From assembly GCF_030580865.1 (NCBI RefSeq), contig NZ_JAUQSY010000012.1, positions 114,869-178,868 of the forward strand: a DNA stretch of 64,000 nt, in the 5' to 3' direction. The position numbers and the translations under genes are program-made. Below are positions 50,246-59,273 of this stretch, piece after piece (the stretch's first letter is position 1; each line of letters begins with the position of its first letter). The notes beneath the pieces were generated by a model, which worked only from the letters and a program-made list of their open reading frames with translations, had not been told where the DNA came from and ran no database searches. Source of the stretch: Hymenobacter aranciens. GTDB taxonomy: Bacteria > Bacteroidota > Bacteroidia > Cytophagales > Hymenobacteraceae.

Positions 50246-51802
50246 ATGAAAATAAACCTTACAACCAAGCTATTTGCTGGATTCGTGCTGCTGCTTGCTT
50301 TGTTTGCGGTGGTAGTGGCTATCTATTATCAACTGGCCGGGCAGGTACTGCGCAATTCACTGGCGGTAGAATCTTCACAGCAGGTATCGCACCAGGGTAA
50401 TGCGCTGCTGCGCGGGGTGATTGATATGGAAACGGGTTTCCGCGGCTACCTGCTTATCGGCAATGAGCAGGCACTGGAACCTTATTACAATGGTGAGCGG
50501 GATTTGGTTGGCGGTTTTGCCGAATTGCGGAGCTTAGTGGCCGACGATGCGGAGCAAGTGGAGCTGGTGGAGAAAAGCCAGCGCATGTTTCAACAGTGGT
50601 CTAATTATTCGCACCTGCTAATCAGTGAAAAGCGCACGGCCCGTCAGCGCATTCCGCGCCAGGCTGGTTTTGAGGGTATGCCGCACCGCCGCCTGGCCGA
50701 GGGCCTAGCCGGGAAGCAGGTGATGGACAATGTGCGCCGGCTGCTGGGCACCTTCGACAAGCGTGAAACTGCTAACCGCCAGCAGTTGCGCGAGAAGCTG
50801 AACAGCAGCATTCAGCAGGCACAGTGGCTATCGGCAGCAGTGGCCGGCACAGCGCTGATATTGGGTTTGCTGTGGGCCGTATATATTGTGCGGCTGCTGG
50901 CCCGCCGCCTGAGTGGCATGCTGGAACTGGCCCGCCGCTTGGCTGGTGGCGACTACGAGACTCAGATAGAAGACACTGAAGAAGACGAAGTAAGCGAGCT
51001 GACCACCGCCCTGAACGTGATGGCCCGCACTGTGGGCAACAACATTGCCCAACTCGAGAACCGCAACCGCGAACTCGACCAGTTCGCCTACGTGGTATCG
51101 CATGACCTCAAAGCGCCGCTGCGGGGTATTGAAAGCGCCTCGCGCTGGATTGAGGAAGATATTGGGCGCGAACAGCTTTCGCCTACTATTCAGGAGTTTC
51201 TGGGGATGATGCGGCAGCGGGTGCACCGCATGGAAAACCTCATCACCGGCATTCTGGAGCTGGCGCGGGTGGGCCGGGTGGAGCAGGCCAACGAAACGGT
51301 GTTTGTACGCACTCTGCTACGCGAAATTATCGATTCGCTCAACCCGCCGCCGGGCTTTGAGGTGGAATTACCCTTCTTTTTGCCGACGCTCAATACCAAT
51401 GTCGTGCAGCTGCAGCAGGTATTCACCAACCTGATAAGCAATGCCATCAAATACCACGACCACCCCGAAACCGGCACCGTTCGCATCGGCTGCGACGATG
51501 CGGGCGACTACTATTTGTTTTCGGTAGCTGATGATGGTCCCGGCATCGACCCCGAATACCACGAGCGGATTTTTGTGATTTTCCAGACCCTGGTGGAGCG
51601 CGATACGTTCGAGAGTACGGGCGTGGGACTGGCCATCGTGAAAAAAATAGTGGAGCGGCAGGGTGGCACCATCGGCGTGAAATCGGCCGAGGGACAGGGG
51701 GCTAAATTCATCTTTACCTGGCCCAAAAAACCGTTGGTGCAGAAGACGGTTGCTACTAACGGGCACGCGGTGGCGGCCGGGCCAGCGGGTTCGTCTGCCT
51801 GA
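50246..51802 (+). CDS. CHASE3-type sensor histidine kinase
   Basis: 518 residues from ATG 50246 (MKINLTTKLFAGFVLLLALFAVVVAIYY, membrane helix 1). A periplasmic CHASE3-like helical sensor (VIDMETGFRGYLLIGNEQALEPYY... KQVMDNVRRLLGTF) is followed by membrane helix 2 (AAVAGTALILGLLWAVYIV), a HAMP domain (RRLSGMLELARRLAGGDYETQI), HisKA with the phospho-accepting His in VSHDLKAPLRGI near residue 284, and an HATPase domain (NLISNAIKY; VADDGPGID; ESTGVGLAIVKKIVERQGGTIGV). It pairs with the response regulator 46 bp downstream. The signal is unknown. Confidence 0.92.
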   Translation: MKINLTTKLFAGFVLLLALFAVVVAIYYQLAGQVLRNSLAVESSQQVSHQGNALLRGVIDMETGFRGYLLIGNEQALEPYYNGERDLVGGFAELRSLVADDAEQVELVEKSQRMFQQWSNYSHLLISEKRTARQRIPRQAGFEGMPHRRLAEGLAGKQVMDNVRRLLGTFDKRETANRQQLREKLNSSIQQAQWLSAAVAGTALILGLLWAVYIVRLLARRLSGMLELARRLAGGDYETQIEDTEEDEVSELTTALNVMARTVGNNIAQLENRNRELDQFAYVVSHDLKAPLRGIESASRWIEEDIGREQLSPTIQEFLGMMRQRVHRMENLITGILELARVGRVEQANETVFVRTLLREIIDSLNPPPGFEVELPFFLPTLNTNVVQLQQVFTNLISNAIKYHDHPETGTVRIGCDDAGDYYLFSVADDGPGIDPEYHERIFVIFQTLVERDTFESTGVGLAIVKKIVERQGGTIGVKSAEGQGAKFIFTWPKKPLVQKTVATNGHAVAAGPAGSSA

Positions 51803-51848
51803 TATATGCTTTCTTGCGGCCTGATACCGCCGCTCTTTACCTTTCTCT

Positions 51849-52292
51849 ATGCCCTCAGACCATTCCGCACCCAGCATCCTGCTGGTCGAAGACGACCAAA
51901 TGGATGTCATGAACGTGCAGCGTGAGTTGCGTCGCCAGAACATCAACGTACCACTCATTCATGCCCGCAACGGCCGCGAAGCCCTCAAGCTGTTGCGTGG
52001 CGAAGGCGGCGAGCCCAAAATTGCCAAGCCCAGCCTCGTGATGCTCGACATCAACATGCCCCGCATGAATGGCCTGGAACTGCTGGAAGTTCTGCGCTCC
52101 GACCCTGAGTTTGTAGGCCTGAACATATTTATCATGACCACTTCCGACCTGGAGTCGGACCGTCTCAAGGCCCAGCAGCTCGCCGTGAGCGGCTACATCA
52201 TCAAGCCCCTGAGCTTTGAAAGCTTCGGCGAAGGCGGTACCAGCGTCGATGGTTTCAGCTTGTTTCTGGACTTGATTAAGATGAAGGACTGA
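51849..52292 (+). CDS. Single-domain response regulator (Rcp1/CheY-like)
   Basis: 147 residues with only a receiver domain. Phospho-accepting Asp in VMLDINMPRMNG near residue 65, acidic pair in LLVEDDQMD (near residue 13), Thr in IMTTSDLESDR and Lys in IKPLSFESF. No DNA-binding output, so it acts by protein contact, likely with the partner kinase next to it or a downstream phosphorelay protein. Confidence 0.92.
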   Translation: MPSDHSAPSILLVEDDQMDVMNVQRELRRQNINVPLIHARNGREALKLLRGEGGEPKIAKPSLVMLDINMPRMNGLELLEVLRSDPEFVGLNIFIMTTSDLESDRLKAQQLAVSGYIIKPLSFESFGEGGTSVDGFSLFLDLIKMKD

Positions 52293-52300
52293 TTGCTGCT

Positions 52301-52876
52301 TTACAGCAGCCGGAAGCCCATGCGGTGGTGCTCGCAGGGACCGTGCTCGCGGATGGCGGCGCGGTGCACGGCCGTGGGGTAGCCCGCATTCTGCTCCCAG
52401 CCGTAGTGCGGGTGCGCAGCGGCCAGCTGGCGCATGTGCTCGTCGCGGAAGGTCTTGGCGAGGATGGAGGCGGCGGCAATGTTGCGGTAAACGCCATCGC
52501 CACGCACGATGCAGGTGTGCTCGAAACCCGCGAGTGGGCGGAAGCGGTTGCCGTCGACTACCAAGTGAGTTGGTTTGATTTTCAGAGCTTCCACGGCACG
52601 GTGCATGGCCAGGTAGCTGGCCTGGGCGATGTTGATGGCAGCAATTTCGGCCGGCGAGGCCTCGGCGACGGCCCAGGCGATGGCTTCGTCGCAGATTTCC
52701 TGACGTAAGGTGTCGCGCCGCCGCTCACTGAGTTTTTTGGAGTCGTTGAGAAAGCGCGGGGCAAAATCGGGCGGCAGAATGACGGCCGCCGCGAAAACCG
52801 GCCCGGCCAGACAGCCGCGCCCGGCTTCATCGAGGCCGGCTTCGAGGGGCTGGCCGGTGTGGGAGGCAATTAACAA
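52301..52876 (-). CDS. rnhB: Ribonuclease HII
   Basis: 191 residues. Family motif GLDEAGRGCLAGPVFAAAVIL near residue 12 holds the first metal-binding Asp-Glu; the catalytic Asp lies in THLVVDGNRFRP; LAKTFRDEHM and HPHYGWEQNAGYPTAVHR match the C-terminal half. It removes RNA primers and single ribonucleotides from DNA. No ATG exists in frame; TTG at 52876 is the most plausible start, and it lies at the edge of a heptamer element. Convergent with the response regulator. Confidence 0.93.
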   Translation of the reverse strand: MLIASHTGQPLEAGLDEAGRGCLAGPVFAAAVILPPDFAPRFLNDSKKLSERRRDTLRQEICDEAIAWAVAEASPAEIAAINIAQASYLAMHRAVEALKIKPTHLVVDGNRFRPLAGFEHTCIVRGDGVYRNIAAASILAKTFRDEHMRQLAAAHPHYGWEQNAGYPTAVHRAAIREHGPCEHHRMGFRLL

Positions 52877-52968
52877 TGGGCAATGAACAACTAGGAATGA
52901 ACAATGGGCAATGCAAAGGTAGAATCAGCCTTTGCATTGCCCATTGTTCATTCCTGCTTGTTCATTGG
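52869..52968. repeat. Heptamer hairpin element at the rnhB start
   Basis: Left arm 52869-52919 and right arm 52928-52968 carry GTTCATT/GCCCATT-type heptamers (seen on the minus strand). The left arm overlaps the rnhB initiation codon, and the right end is two bases from the stop of the small gene at 52971. A stem of about 40 bp with an 8-nt loop can form. Confidence 0.88.
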
Positions 52969-52970
52969 CC

Positions 52971-53207
52971 CTAATGGCGGCCGGCGGTGCTGCCTTCGTC
53001 GCTGGGGTCGGTTTCGCCGCGGCGCTGGCCCTGGCTGTCGCGCGGGCCTTCGTCGAGTTCGGCGTCTTCGTCGGTGCTCACGTATTCGTTGGTGACGGGG
53101 CCGAGACCCTGAGTGTGCTGCTCCAGCTCAGCCTCGGCCTGGGCGTGCTTGAGGTTGAAGAGCGGGTCGTGTTCGTTGTCGGGAGTGTTGGCTTTGGACT
53201 GTGCCAT
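52971..53207 (-). CDS. Small acidic protein of unknown function
   Basis: 78 residues, ATG 53207, highly polar and acidic (NTPDNEHDPLFNLKHAQAEAELEQHTQGLG... DEDAELDEGPRD). No membrane segment. It resembles small conserved proteins of Hymenobacter-type genomes, but I cannot name it. It lies upstream of rnhB on the same strand, separated only by the heptamer element. Confidence 0.5.
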   Translation of the reverse strand: MAQSKANTPDNEHDPLFNLKHAQAEAELEQHTQGLGPVTNEYVSTDEDAELDEGPRDSQGQRRGETDPSDEGSTAGRH

Positions 53208-53649
53208 GGTGTGGAAGGGACGGCCGGGAAATAAACGGCCGGAATACTCCGTGGTACGCGGGAGCCCAAAGCAGGGTTAGGACGGCGGCCCGCAGCTCGT
53301 GTCAATCGGCCCAAAAACAGAAAAGGCCGTCATCCGAAGACAACGACCTTAAAGTGGCGGCTCTGGTCGCAGAGGTGTCTACCCCACCGCTGCTACCCAG
53401 AACGCCGCCGCACGAGAGGTCCTTCCTTTCCACATTTCCAGCCCGTGCGGGGTTTACTTATGTCTCAAAATTACTCGACTGCGGCGAAACATACCAATAA
53501 GTTTTGGACTAATTAATGGTTTCTCCCGTCCAACAAGGCCAGAAAGACGACGGATGGAGCTGATAAAACGGCTAATGGAGCACAATTGCGCCCCTGCCCA
53601 CCTGTATTTTTGTATGCTGCGTGGCCTTTTAGCCCGCTGCAACATTTAT
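53208..53649. other. Gene-free region upstream of the NUDIX gene
   Basis: 442 bp with no convincing ORF. It holds a short hairpin (CCGCACG...CGTGCGG, about 53410-53445) and the candidate NUDIX promoter TATTTTTG (53605-53612). A structured RNA is possible but not supported: I found no RNase P, tmRNA or 6S hallmarks. Confidence 0.4.
53605..53612 (+). promoter_or_regulatory. Candidate -7 element for the NUDIX gene
   Basis: TATTTTTG, an exact TAnnTTTG match, 38 bp ahead of the ATG at 53650. Confidence 0.5.
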
Positions 53650-54231
53650 ATGGTAAACCCCCGCACGTCCGATTTCGATGAAACTTACAACCCCTGGCAA
53701 ACGCTCAGCTCGGAGGTGAAATACCACAACCCCTGGATTTCGGTGCGCGAAGACCAGGTGCTGAACCCTGCCGGCGGACGCGGCATCTACGGCGTGGTAA
53801 CGATGAAAAACAAAGCCTTGGGTATCGTACCCATCGATGCCGAGGGAAATACCTGGCTGGTGGGCCAGTACCGCTACCCCCTTAACGAATACAGCTGGGA
53901 AATTCCAATGGGCGGCGGTCTGGTAGAACTCGACATTCTGGAATCGGCCCAGCGCGAGCTCAAGGAAGAAACCGGCCTGAGTGCCCGCCGCTGGACGCGC
54001 ATTGCCCGCCTGCACACATCCAACTCGGTAACTGACGAAGAGGGCTTTGTATTCCTGGCCGAAGACCTGGAAGCCGGCGACACCGAGCCCGAAGAAACCG
54101 AAGACCTGCGCCTCTGGAAGCTGCCGCTGGCCGAAGCCGTGCAAATGGTGATGGACGACCGCATTACTGATGGCGTGAGCGTGGCGGGGCTGCTGAAGGC
54201 GGAAAAGGTGCTGGCAGGGAGAGGAAAATAG
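53650..54231 (+). CDS. NUDIX hydrolase (ADP-ribose pyrophosphatase-like)
   Basis: 193 residues from ATG 53650 (MVNPRTSDFDETYNPW). The Nudix box is GGGLVELDILESAQRELKEETGLSA (Gx5Ex7REUxEEx-type) near residues 98-122, with WLVGQYRYPLNEYSWEIPMGG before it, as in ADP-ribose pyrophosphatases. It probably hydrolyses nucleoside diphosphate sugars such as ADP-ribose. An upstream ATG at 53554 is in frame, but the promoter lies after it. Followed 73 bp later by the acyltransferase gene, with its own promoter. Confidence 0.9.
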   Translation: MVNPRTSDFDETYNPWQTLSSEVKYHNPWISVREDQVLNPAGGRGIYGVVTMKNKALGIVPIDAEGNTWLVGQYRYPLNEYSWEIPMGGGLVELDILESAQRELKEETGLSARRWTRIARLHTSNSVTDEEGFVFLAEDLEAGDTEPEETEDLRLWKLPLAEAVQMVMDDRITDGVSVAGLLKAEKVLAGRGK

Positions 54232-54291
54232 GGTATGAGGATAAGAGGGGGTAAGGGCAAAGGTGCTTTCTGCCTTCTTACTCTCATAACC

Positions 54292-54299
54292 TACCTTTG
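54292..54299 (+). promoter_or_regulatory. Candidate promoter element of the acyltransferase gene, near-leaderless
   Basis: TACCTTTG, an exact TAnnTTTG match, ends five bases before the ATG at 54305. The transcript would begin at or beside the start codon. Confidence 0.55.
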
Positions 54300-54304
54300 C
54301 AGTC

Positions 54305-55105
54305 ATGCGCCAACTTCTTCGTTTTATCGGCCGGGGGATTTATACTGCCTGGGCTACCTGGTGGTTTATCTTTCCGTTTCTGGTAACGTTTCCGATACAA
54401 TGGGTGGCCAGCAAGGTGCCGTCGTGGCGCTGGATAATCCCGAAAATCAACCGGCTATGGTCGGTTTTTTCCATCTTCATGTGGGGCGTGCCGGTAGAAG
54501 TGGTGCGGCCCAGCAAGGCGCCGCTGCCGCGCCCCTGCGTGTATGTGGCTAACCACGGCTCGTACATTGATATTCTGGTGATGTTCAGAAGTATTCCCGG
54601 CTTCCTGAATATGATGGGCAAGGCTTCGCTGGCGAAAGTGCCGGTGTGGGGCCCCATTTTCGGCAGCGTGTACGTGACCGTGGACCGCGGCAGCGCCGTG
54701 AGCCGCGGCCGGGCTATGGTGGCCGCCAAGCGCACCCTGAAGGCCGGCAACAGCATCGCCATTTTTCCGGAAGGCCGCATTTCAACCACGCCGGGCGCGC
54801 AGCTGCTGCCGTTTCACGATGGTGCGTTCCAAATGGCCATTGAAGCGGGAGTGCCCATCGTGCCGGTGGGTATGCCGCTGAACCACATGTTTATGCCCGA
54901 CGTGAAAGGCAAGCTGCGGGTGCGCTACCACCGGCTGAAAATCGTTTTTCACGACCCCATTCCCACCACCGGGCTGACGCTGGAAGACATTCCGGCCCTG
55001 AAGCAGCGCGTGGCCGAGCTGCTCACCGGAGACTTTTTGCCCGAAGGCGCCGTTAAGCCCCAAGCCAATGTCTGGCGCGGCGAAGCGCCCGCCGATGCGG
55101 TATAG
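54305..55105 (+). CDS. 1-acyl-sn-glycerol-3-phosphate acyltransferase (PlsC-like)
   Basis: 266 residues. An N-terminal membrane helix (ATWWFIFPFLVTFPIQWV) is followed by the acyltransferase core: motif I NHGSYID (Hx4D) near residue 83, motif II with RGSAVSRGR, and motif III FPEGRIS near residue 155, with PVGMPL in motif IV. It adds a second acyl chain to lysophosphatidate in membrane lipid synthesis. Start ATG at 54305. Confidence 0.9.
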   Translation: MRQLLRFIGRGIYTAWATWWFIFPFLVTFPIQWVASKVPSWRWIIPKINRLWSVFSIFMWGVPVEVVRPSKAPLPRPCVYVANHGSYIDILVMFRSIPGFLNMMGKASLAKVPVWGPIFGSVYVTVDRGSAVSRGRAMVAAKRTLKAGNSIAIFPEGRISTTPGAQLLPFHDGAFQMAIEAGVPIVPVGMPLNHMFMPDVKGKLRVRYHRLKIVFHDPIPTTGLTLEDIPALKQRVAELLTGDFLPEGAVKPQANVWRGEAPADAV

Positions 55106-55154
55106 GCAAGTCGACGTTTTCGGGCATGATAACGGTGAAACCGCCCCGGCCTTC

Positions 55155-55195
55155 CAACTCATAATTCATAACTCGTAATTCCTAACTCAAAAGAA
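55155..55195. repeat. Single-arm heptamer element before gatC
   Basis: CCAACTCATAATTCATAACTC-type heptamers (complement of GTTATGA) end at the gatC start codon. Only one arm is present, unlike the hairpin copies. Confidence 0.8.
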
Positions 55196-55483
55196 ATGAG
55201 CACCGATATTGGCACCCTGCGCGGGCTGGCACACCTGTCCCGCCTCGAATTTGACCAGAGCCGCGAGCAGCAGATGCTCGGCGACCTCAACAACATCCTC
55301 GATTTCGTGGCTCAGCTCGAAAATATTGACACGACGGGCGTGGAGCCGCTGGTGCACCTAAGCCAGGAAATCAACGTGCTGCGCGACGACGAGGCCCGCA
55401 ACACCGTGAGCCACCAGGATGGCCTGCGCAACGCGCCGCGCAAGGATTCGGACTATTTCCGGGTGCCCAAAGTATTGGAATAG
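55196..55483 (+). CDS. gatC: Aspartyl/glutamyl-tRNA amidotransferase subunit C
   Basis: 95 residues, the normal GatC length. Motifs: LRGLAHLSRLEFDQSREQQMLGDLNNILDFVAQLENIDTTGVEPLVHLSQEINVLRDDE and a C-terminal APRKDSDYFRVPKVLE. It stabilises the GatA-GatB heterodimer that transamidates Glu-tRNA(Gln) and Asp-tRNA(Asn). Neither gatA nor gatB lies in the window. The next gene starts 18 bp later, so they may be cotranscribed. Confidence 0.95.
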   Translation: MSTDIGTLRGLAHLSRLEFDQSREQQMLGDLNNILDFVAQLENIDTTGVEPLVHLSQEINVLRDDEARNTVSHQDGLRNAPRKDSDYFRVPKVLE

Positions 55484-55501
55484 CGCGTGATAAATAGTGC
55501 A

Positions 55502-58228
55502 ATGCAGCGCCCCGGCGCCTGGGCGCTGGTGCTGGCCAGTCTGGCGGTATTGGCCGTGGGGCTGGCCGGCTTCTATTATTTTACCGGCGAGGCGGCTACC
55601 CTGCCTTTGCGCCAGGTGCCCCACCTGGAGACGGTGCCGCTGACGCTGGAGCAGTTGCCGCTGGGCGCGGTGCAGCTGCCGGTGCAGGTGAGCGGCTTTA
55701 TTGTGAGTCTCACGCACGACCTCGGTGGGCCGCTCACGCAGCCGGTGGCGGCGGGCATCTTCCTGACGCTGCTGGCGCTGGCCCTGACGGGCTGGCTGGC
55801 CGTGGCCAGTACGCTGAGCCGCATTCCGTTTGCCATCGGTATGGGGCCGGTGGTGTTTTTGTGGATGTCGCTGGATACCGCCTCGCTGCGCATTTTCGAG
55901 GGGCACGAACAACTCTTTCTGTACCTTGCGCTGGGGCTGCTGCTGGGCGGGGCCTATGCGCTGCAGGCTTTTGGCGAAAGCGTGCAGTTGGGCCGACGCT
56001 GGCTGTTGCTGGGCGTGCTGGTGGCGGCGCTGAGTGCGCTGCTACTGACCCGGAGCGCGCTGCCCCTCCACGAGACTGTGCTGCACCTGGCGGCGGCGGG
56101 CACGCTGGCCGGTGCGGTGCTGGTGCTGCTGGTGGTGCTGTGGGTGGCCATCGAAAACGTGCGTATCCTGTTGTGGCTGAATACGCAAGCCGAGCAGCCT
56201 GCCAGCCGCTTCGGACTGGGCGTGTTCCTGACGTCCAGTCTGCTGTACCTGGGTACCTTATTCTGGCTGTGGTGGAACGACGGGCAGATGACCATTCTGC
56301 CCGGCCTGCGCCTCGACCCGCTGGTGCTGCTGCTGCCGGCGGTGCTGGCCGGCGGCCTGGGCTTGCGCCAGCGCGCCCCCAGCTACGCCAGCTGGCTGCC
56401 TTACCGCGCCGGGGCCGACCAACTTTACCCCGCGCTGCTGGCTGCCGCTGCGGGCGCACTGGCCTACGCCTTCGCCACCGCCAACACGCCGCTGCTGGAC
56501 GCCGCCCGCGAGCTGACGACCGTGGCGCTGCTGCTGCTGGGCGCGGCCTTTCTGCTCTACATTCTCATTAATTTCCTGCCCCTCATCAGCCAGAAGCTGA
56601 AGGTGTACCGGGTAGTGTTTGAGCCGCGCCGGCTGCCGTTCTACACGGTGTATATCATGGGGGTGGTGGGTATTGGGCTGCTGCAGCTGCGGGCGGGCTG
56701 GCCGCTGGCAAACCAGGCGCTGGCCGGGCAGTACAACAACTTTGGCGACTTGGCCCGGCAGCAAAGCGAGGCCAACCCTGACGACCTGGCCCTGGCCGTG
56801 CTGGCCGAGCGCTACTACGCCGAAAGCGGCGACGTGCTCTACCGCAGCAACCGCAAGGCGCAACTGGGCCGGGCGGCGCTCTACCGCTTCCGGCAGCAGC
56901 GCCGCAACGAGCTGAAAGCCCTGGACCGCGGCCTGCAACGGGGGCCTGATGAGCGGGTATCGCTGCGCCTAGGTGCGCTGCTCGGCGACAAGGAAGACCT
57001 GTTTCAGGCGCTGGACGTGTTGCGCGAAGGCCTGCAAGACAACCCGCGTAGCGAGGCCCTGGCCAACGACCTCGCCCAGCGCTTCACCCAAACTACCCTC
57101 ACCGACTCGGTAGCTCATTACCTCGACCGGGCCGAGGCCCTGGCGCCGGGTAATTATGCCAGTCGTACCAATCAGTTGGCGTTTCTGCTGCAGCAGGGCT
57201 TGCTTACGGAAGCCGCTACGCTATCCAGCCACGCAGCCCTGGCCAACGAACCTGCCCTGACCAGCAACCAGCTGCTGCGGGCGCTGCTGCAAAACCAGCA
57301 GCGCCCGGCCGCTCCCACCGGCTTCGCTTCGCTGACCGACCTCGACAATGCCAGCTTTGCCCAGCTTTACCACGCGGCGCTGCTGGGCGTGCGCCAGCGC
57401 CGCGCCACCCTGCTGCCTACTCTGACGCGCCTGAACAAGCAGCCCGCCAACGAGCCCTATTACGAGCAGCTGGTGTTTTTACAGGCCCTGACCTTGCACG
57501 CGGTAGGGCAGGAGCAGGCCGCCCGCCTCACGCTGGCCCCGCTGGCGGCGGGCAGCAGTGCCACGGCTGCCTACTACCAGCAGCTATTCGGTATCTGGCA
57601 GCTGCAGCAGGGACAGTTTGGCACGGCCGCCCGGCAGTTTGCCCTGGCGGCGGCGCACGGCGTCCCGTCCGCCAACCTTGGCCGCGCCTACGCGCTGGCC
57701 CGCACCGGGCAACCCGATTCGGCCCGCGCCGTGCTGGCCCGCCTGCAGGCCGCCCCCGATTCGACCTTGCACCCGGCGGCGCAGGCCTTGGCGCAGGCCA
57801 TGGCGACGGGAAATATGCCGGCAGCACCGGCTGCTCCGGTAGCTGGCACGGCCCTGCTAGCCCAGGCCCGACAGGCCGAGCAGCAAAAGCCCGGGCAAGC
57901 CACCAAGCTCTACCAACGCCTTCTGCGCGAAGCGCCGTTCAACGAAACGGCCGTGCTGGCGGCGGGCCGCTTCTACACCCAGCGTCGCAACTACCCCGCC
58001 GCCTACGAGGCCCTGCGCCTGGGCCTTGACGAAAATCCCGTCTCCCTGCCGTTGCTGCGCGCCTACGTGCTGGCCGCCGCCGATGCCGGCCTCACCGACT
58101 ACGCTACCGAAGCCATGGCCCAGCTGCAACAACAGCTGCCCGCCGCCGACTTTGCGGCCTTGCAAGCTACTTACGCCCAGCACCGCGCCGCCCGCGCTGC
58201 TGCCGCTGACGCTTTCGAAACCCGTTGA
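55502..58228 (+). CDS. Large polytopic membrane protein with TPR domain
   Basis: 908 residues from ATG 55502 (a GTG at 55487 is in frame). The N-terminal half has about ten membrane helices (AWALVLASLAVLAVGLAGFYYF; GIFLTLLALALTGWLAVAS; LFLYLALGLLLGGAYAL and so on), and the C-terminal half is soluble with TPR-like helical pairs (LDRGLQRGPDERVSLRLGALLGDKEDLFQALDVLREGLQDNPRSEAL; AAYYQQLFGIWQLQQGQFGTAARQFALAAAHG). It resembles proteins near gatC and ABC genes in Cytophagales. The role is unknown: perhaps a scaffold for envelope complexes. Confidence 0.75.
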   Translation: MQRPGAWALVLASLAVLAVGLAGFYYFTGEAATLPLRQVPHLETVPLTLEQLPLGAVQLPVQVSGFIVSLTHDLGGPLTQPVAAGIFLTLLALALTGWLAVASTLSRIPFAIGMGPVVFLWMSLDTASLRIFEGHEQLFLYLALGLLLGGAYALQAFGESVQLGRRWLLLGVLVAALSALLLTRSALPLHETVLHLAAAGTLAGAVLVLLVVLWVAIENVRILLWLNTQAEQPASRFGLGVFLTSSLLYLGTLFWLWWNDGQMTILPGLRLDPLVLLLPAVLAGGLGLRQRAPSYASWLPYRAGADQLYPALLAAAAGALAYAFATANTPLLDAARELTTVALLLLGAAFLLYILINFLPLISQKLKVYRVVFEPRRLPFYTVYIMGVVGIGLLQLRAGWPLANQALAGQYNNFGDLARQQSEANPDDLALAVLAERYYAESGDVLYRSNRKAQLGRAALYRFRQQRRNELKALDRGLQRGPDERVSLRLGALLGDKEDLFQALDVLREGLQDNPRSEALANDLAQRFTQTTLTDSVAHYLDRAEALAPGNYASRTNQLAFLLQQGLLTEAATLSSHAALANEPALTSNQLLRALLQNQQRPAAPTGFASLTDLDNASFAQLYHAALLGVRQRRATLLPTLTRLNKQPANEPYYEQLVFLQALTLHAVGQEQAARLTLAPLAAGSSATAAYYQQLFGIWQLQQGQFGTAARQFALAAAHGVPSANLGRAYALARTGQPDSARAVLARLQAAPDSTLHPAAQALAQAMATGNMPAAPAAPVAGTALLAQARQAEQQKPGQATKLYQRLLREAPFNETAVLAAGRFYTQRRNYPAAYEALRLGLDENPVSLPLLRAYVLAAADAGLTDYATEAMAQLQQQLPAADFAALQATYAQHRAARAAAADAFETR

Positions 58229-58330
58229 TTTCCGGCGGGCTGCCCAAGCGTTAGCTAGGCGGCCCGGGTGCGGTCTGCCGTGCTTTGTACTTACTTCGCA
58301 GCGCATTTCCCTTTGCCTTCTTCCGTTGCC

Positions 58331-59038
<708 letters not shown>

Positions 59039-59045
59039 AACGAAA

Positions 59046-59250
59046 CTCCCCTCCTTGGAAAGGAGGGGATGTGAGCGCCGAAGAGGCGCGAACGGGGGTG
59101 GTTGAACCGGTCGCGCCGTCTGAACAAGGCAGTAATCCCTTTGTAAGGAAATCTTGTTAGTCGGCTTCACGAAAGCCCAGCCGGCGCGACCGGTTCAACC
59201 ACCCCCGTTGCGCCTGTGGCGCAACATCCCCTCCTTTTCAAGGAGGGGAG
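59046..59250. repeat. Compound cruciform repeat (H9) upstream of the adenosyltransferase
   Basis: Two outer arms (59046-59118 and 59182-59250) are largely complementary; each contains two small hairpins (CCCCTCC...GGAGGGG and GCGCC...GGCGC types), giving a clover-like fold. The middle holds GGCAGTAATCCC. A family different from the GTCATC hairpins by arms. Confidence 0.85.
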
Positions 59251-59273
59251 CTTATCGCTCTCCCACCCACTCC

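Noticed and set aside
53320..53470. RNase P RNA or tmRNA
   Set aside because: The conserved GAGGAAAGTCC, ACAGAA or tRNA-like 3' end motifs of these RNAs are not present.
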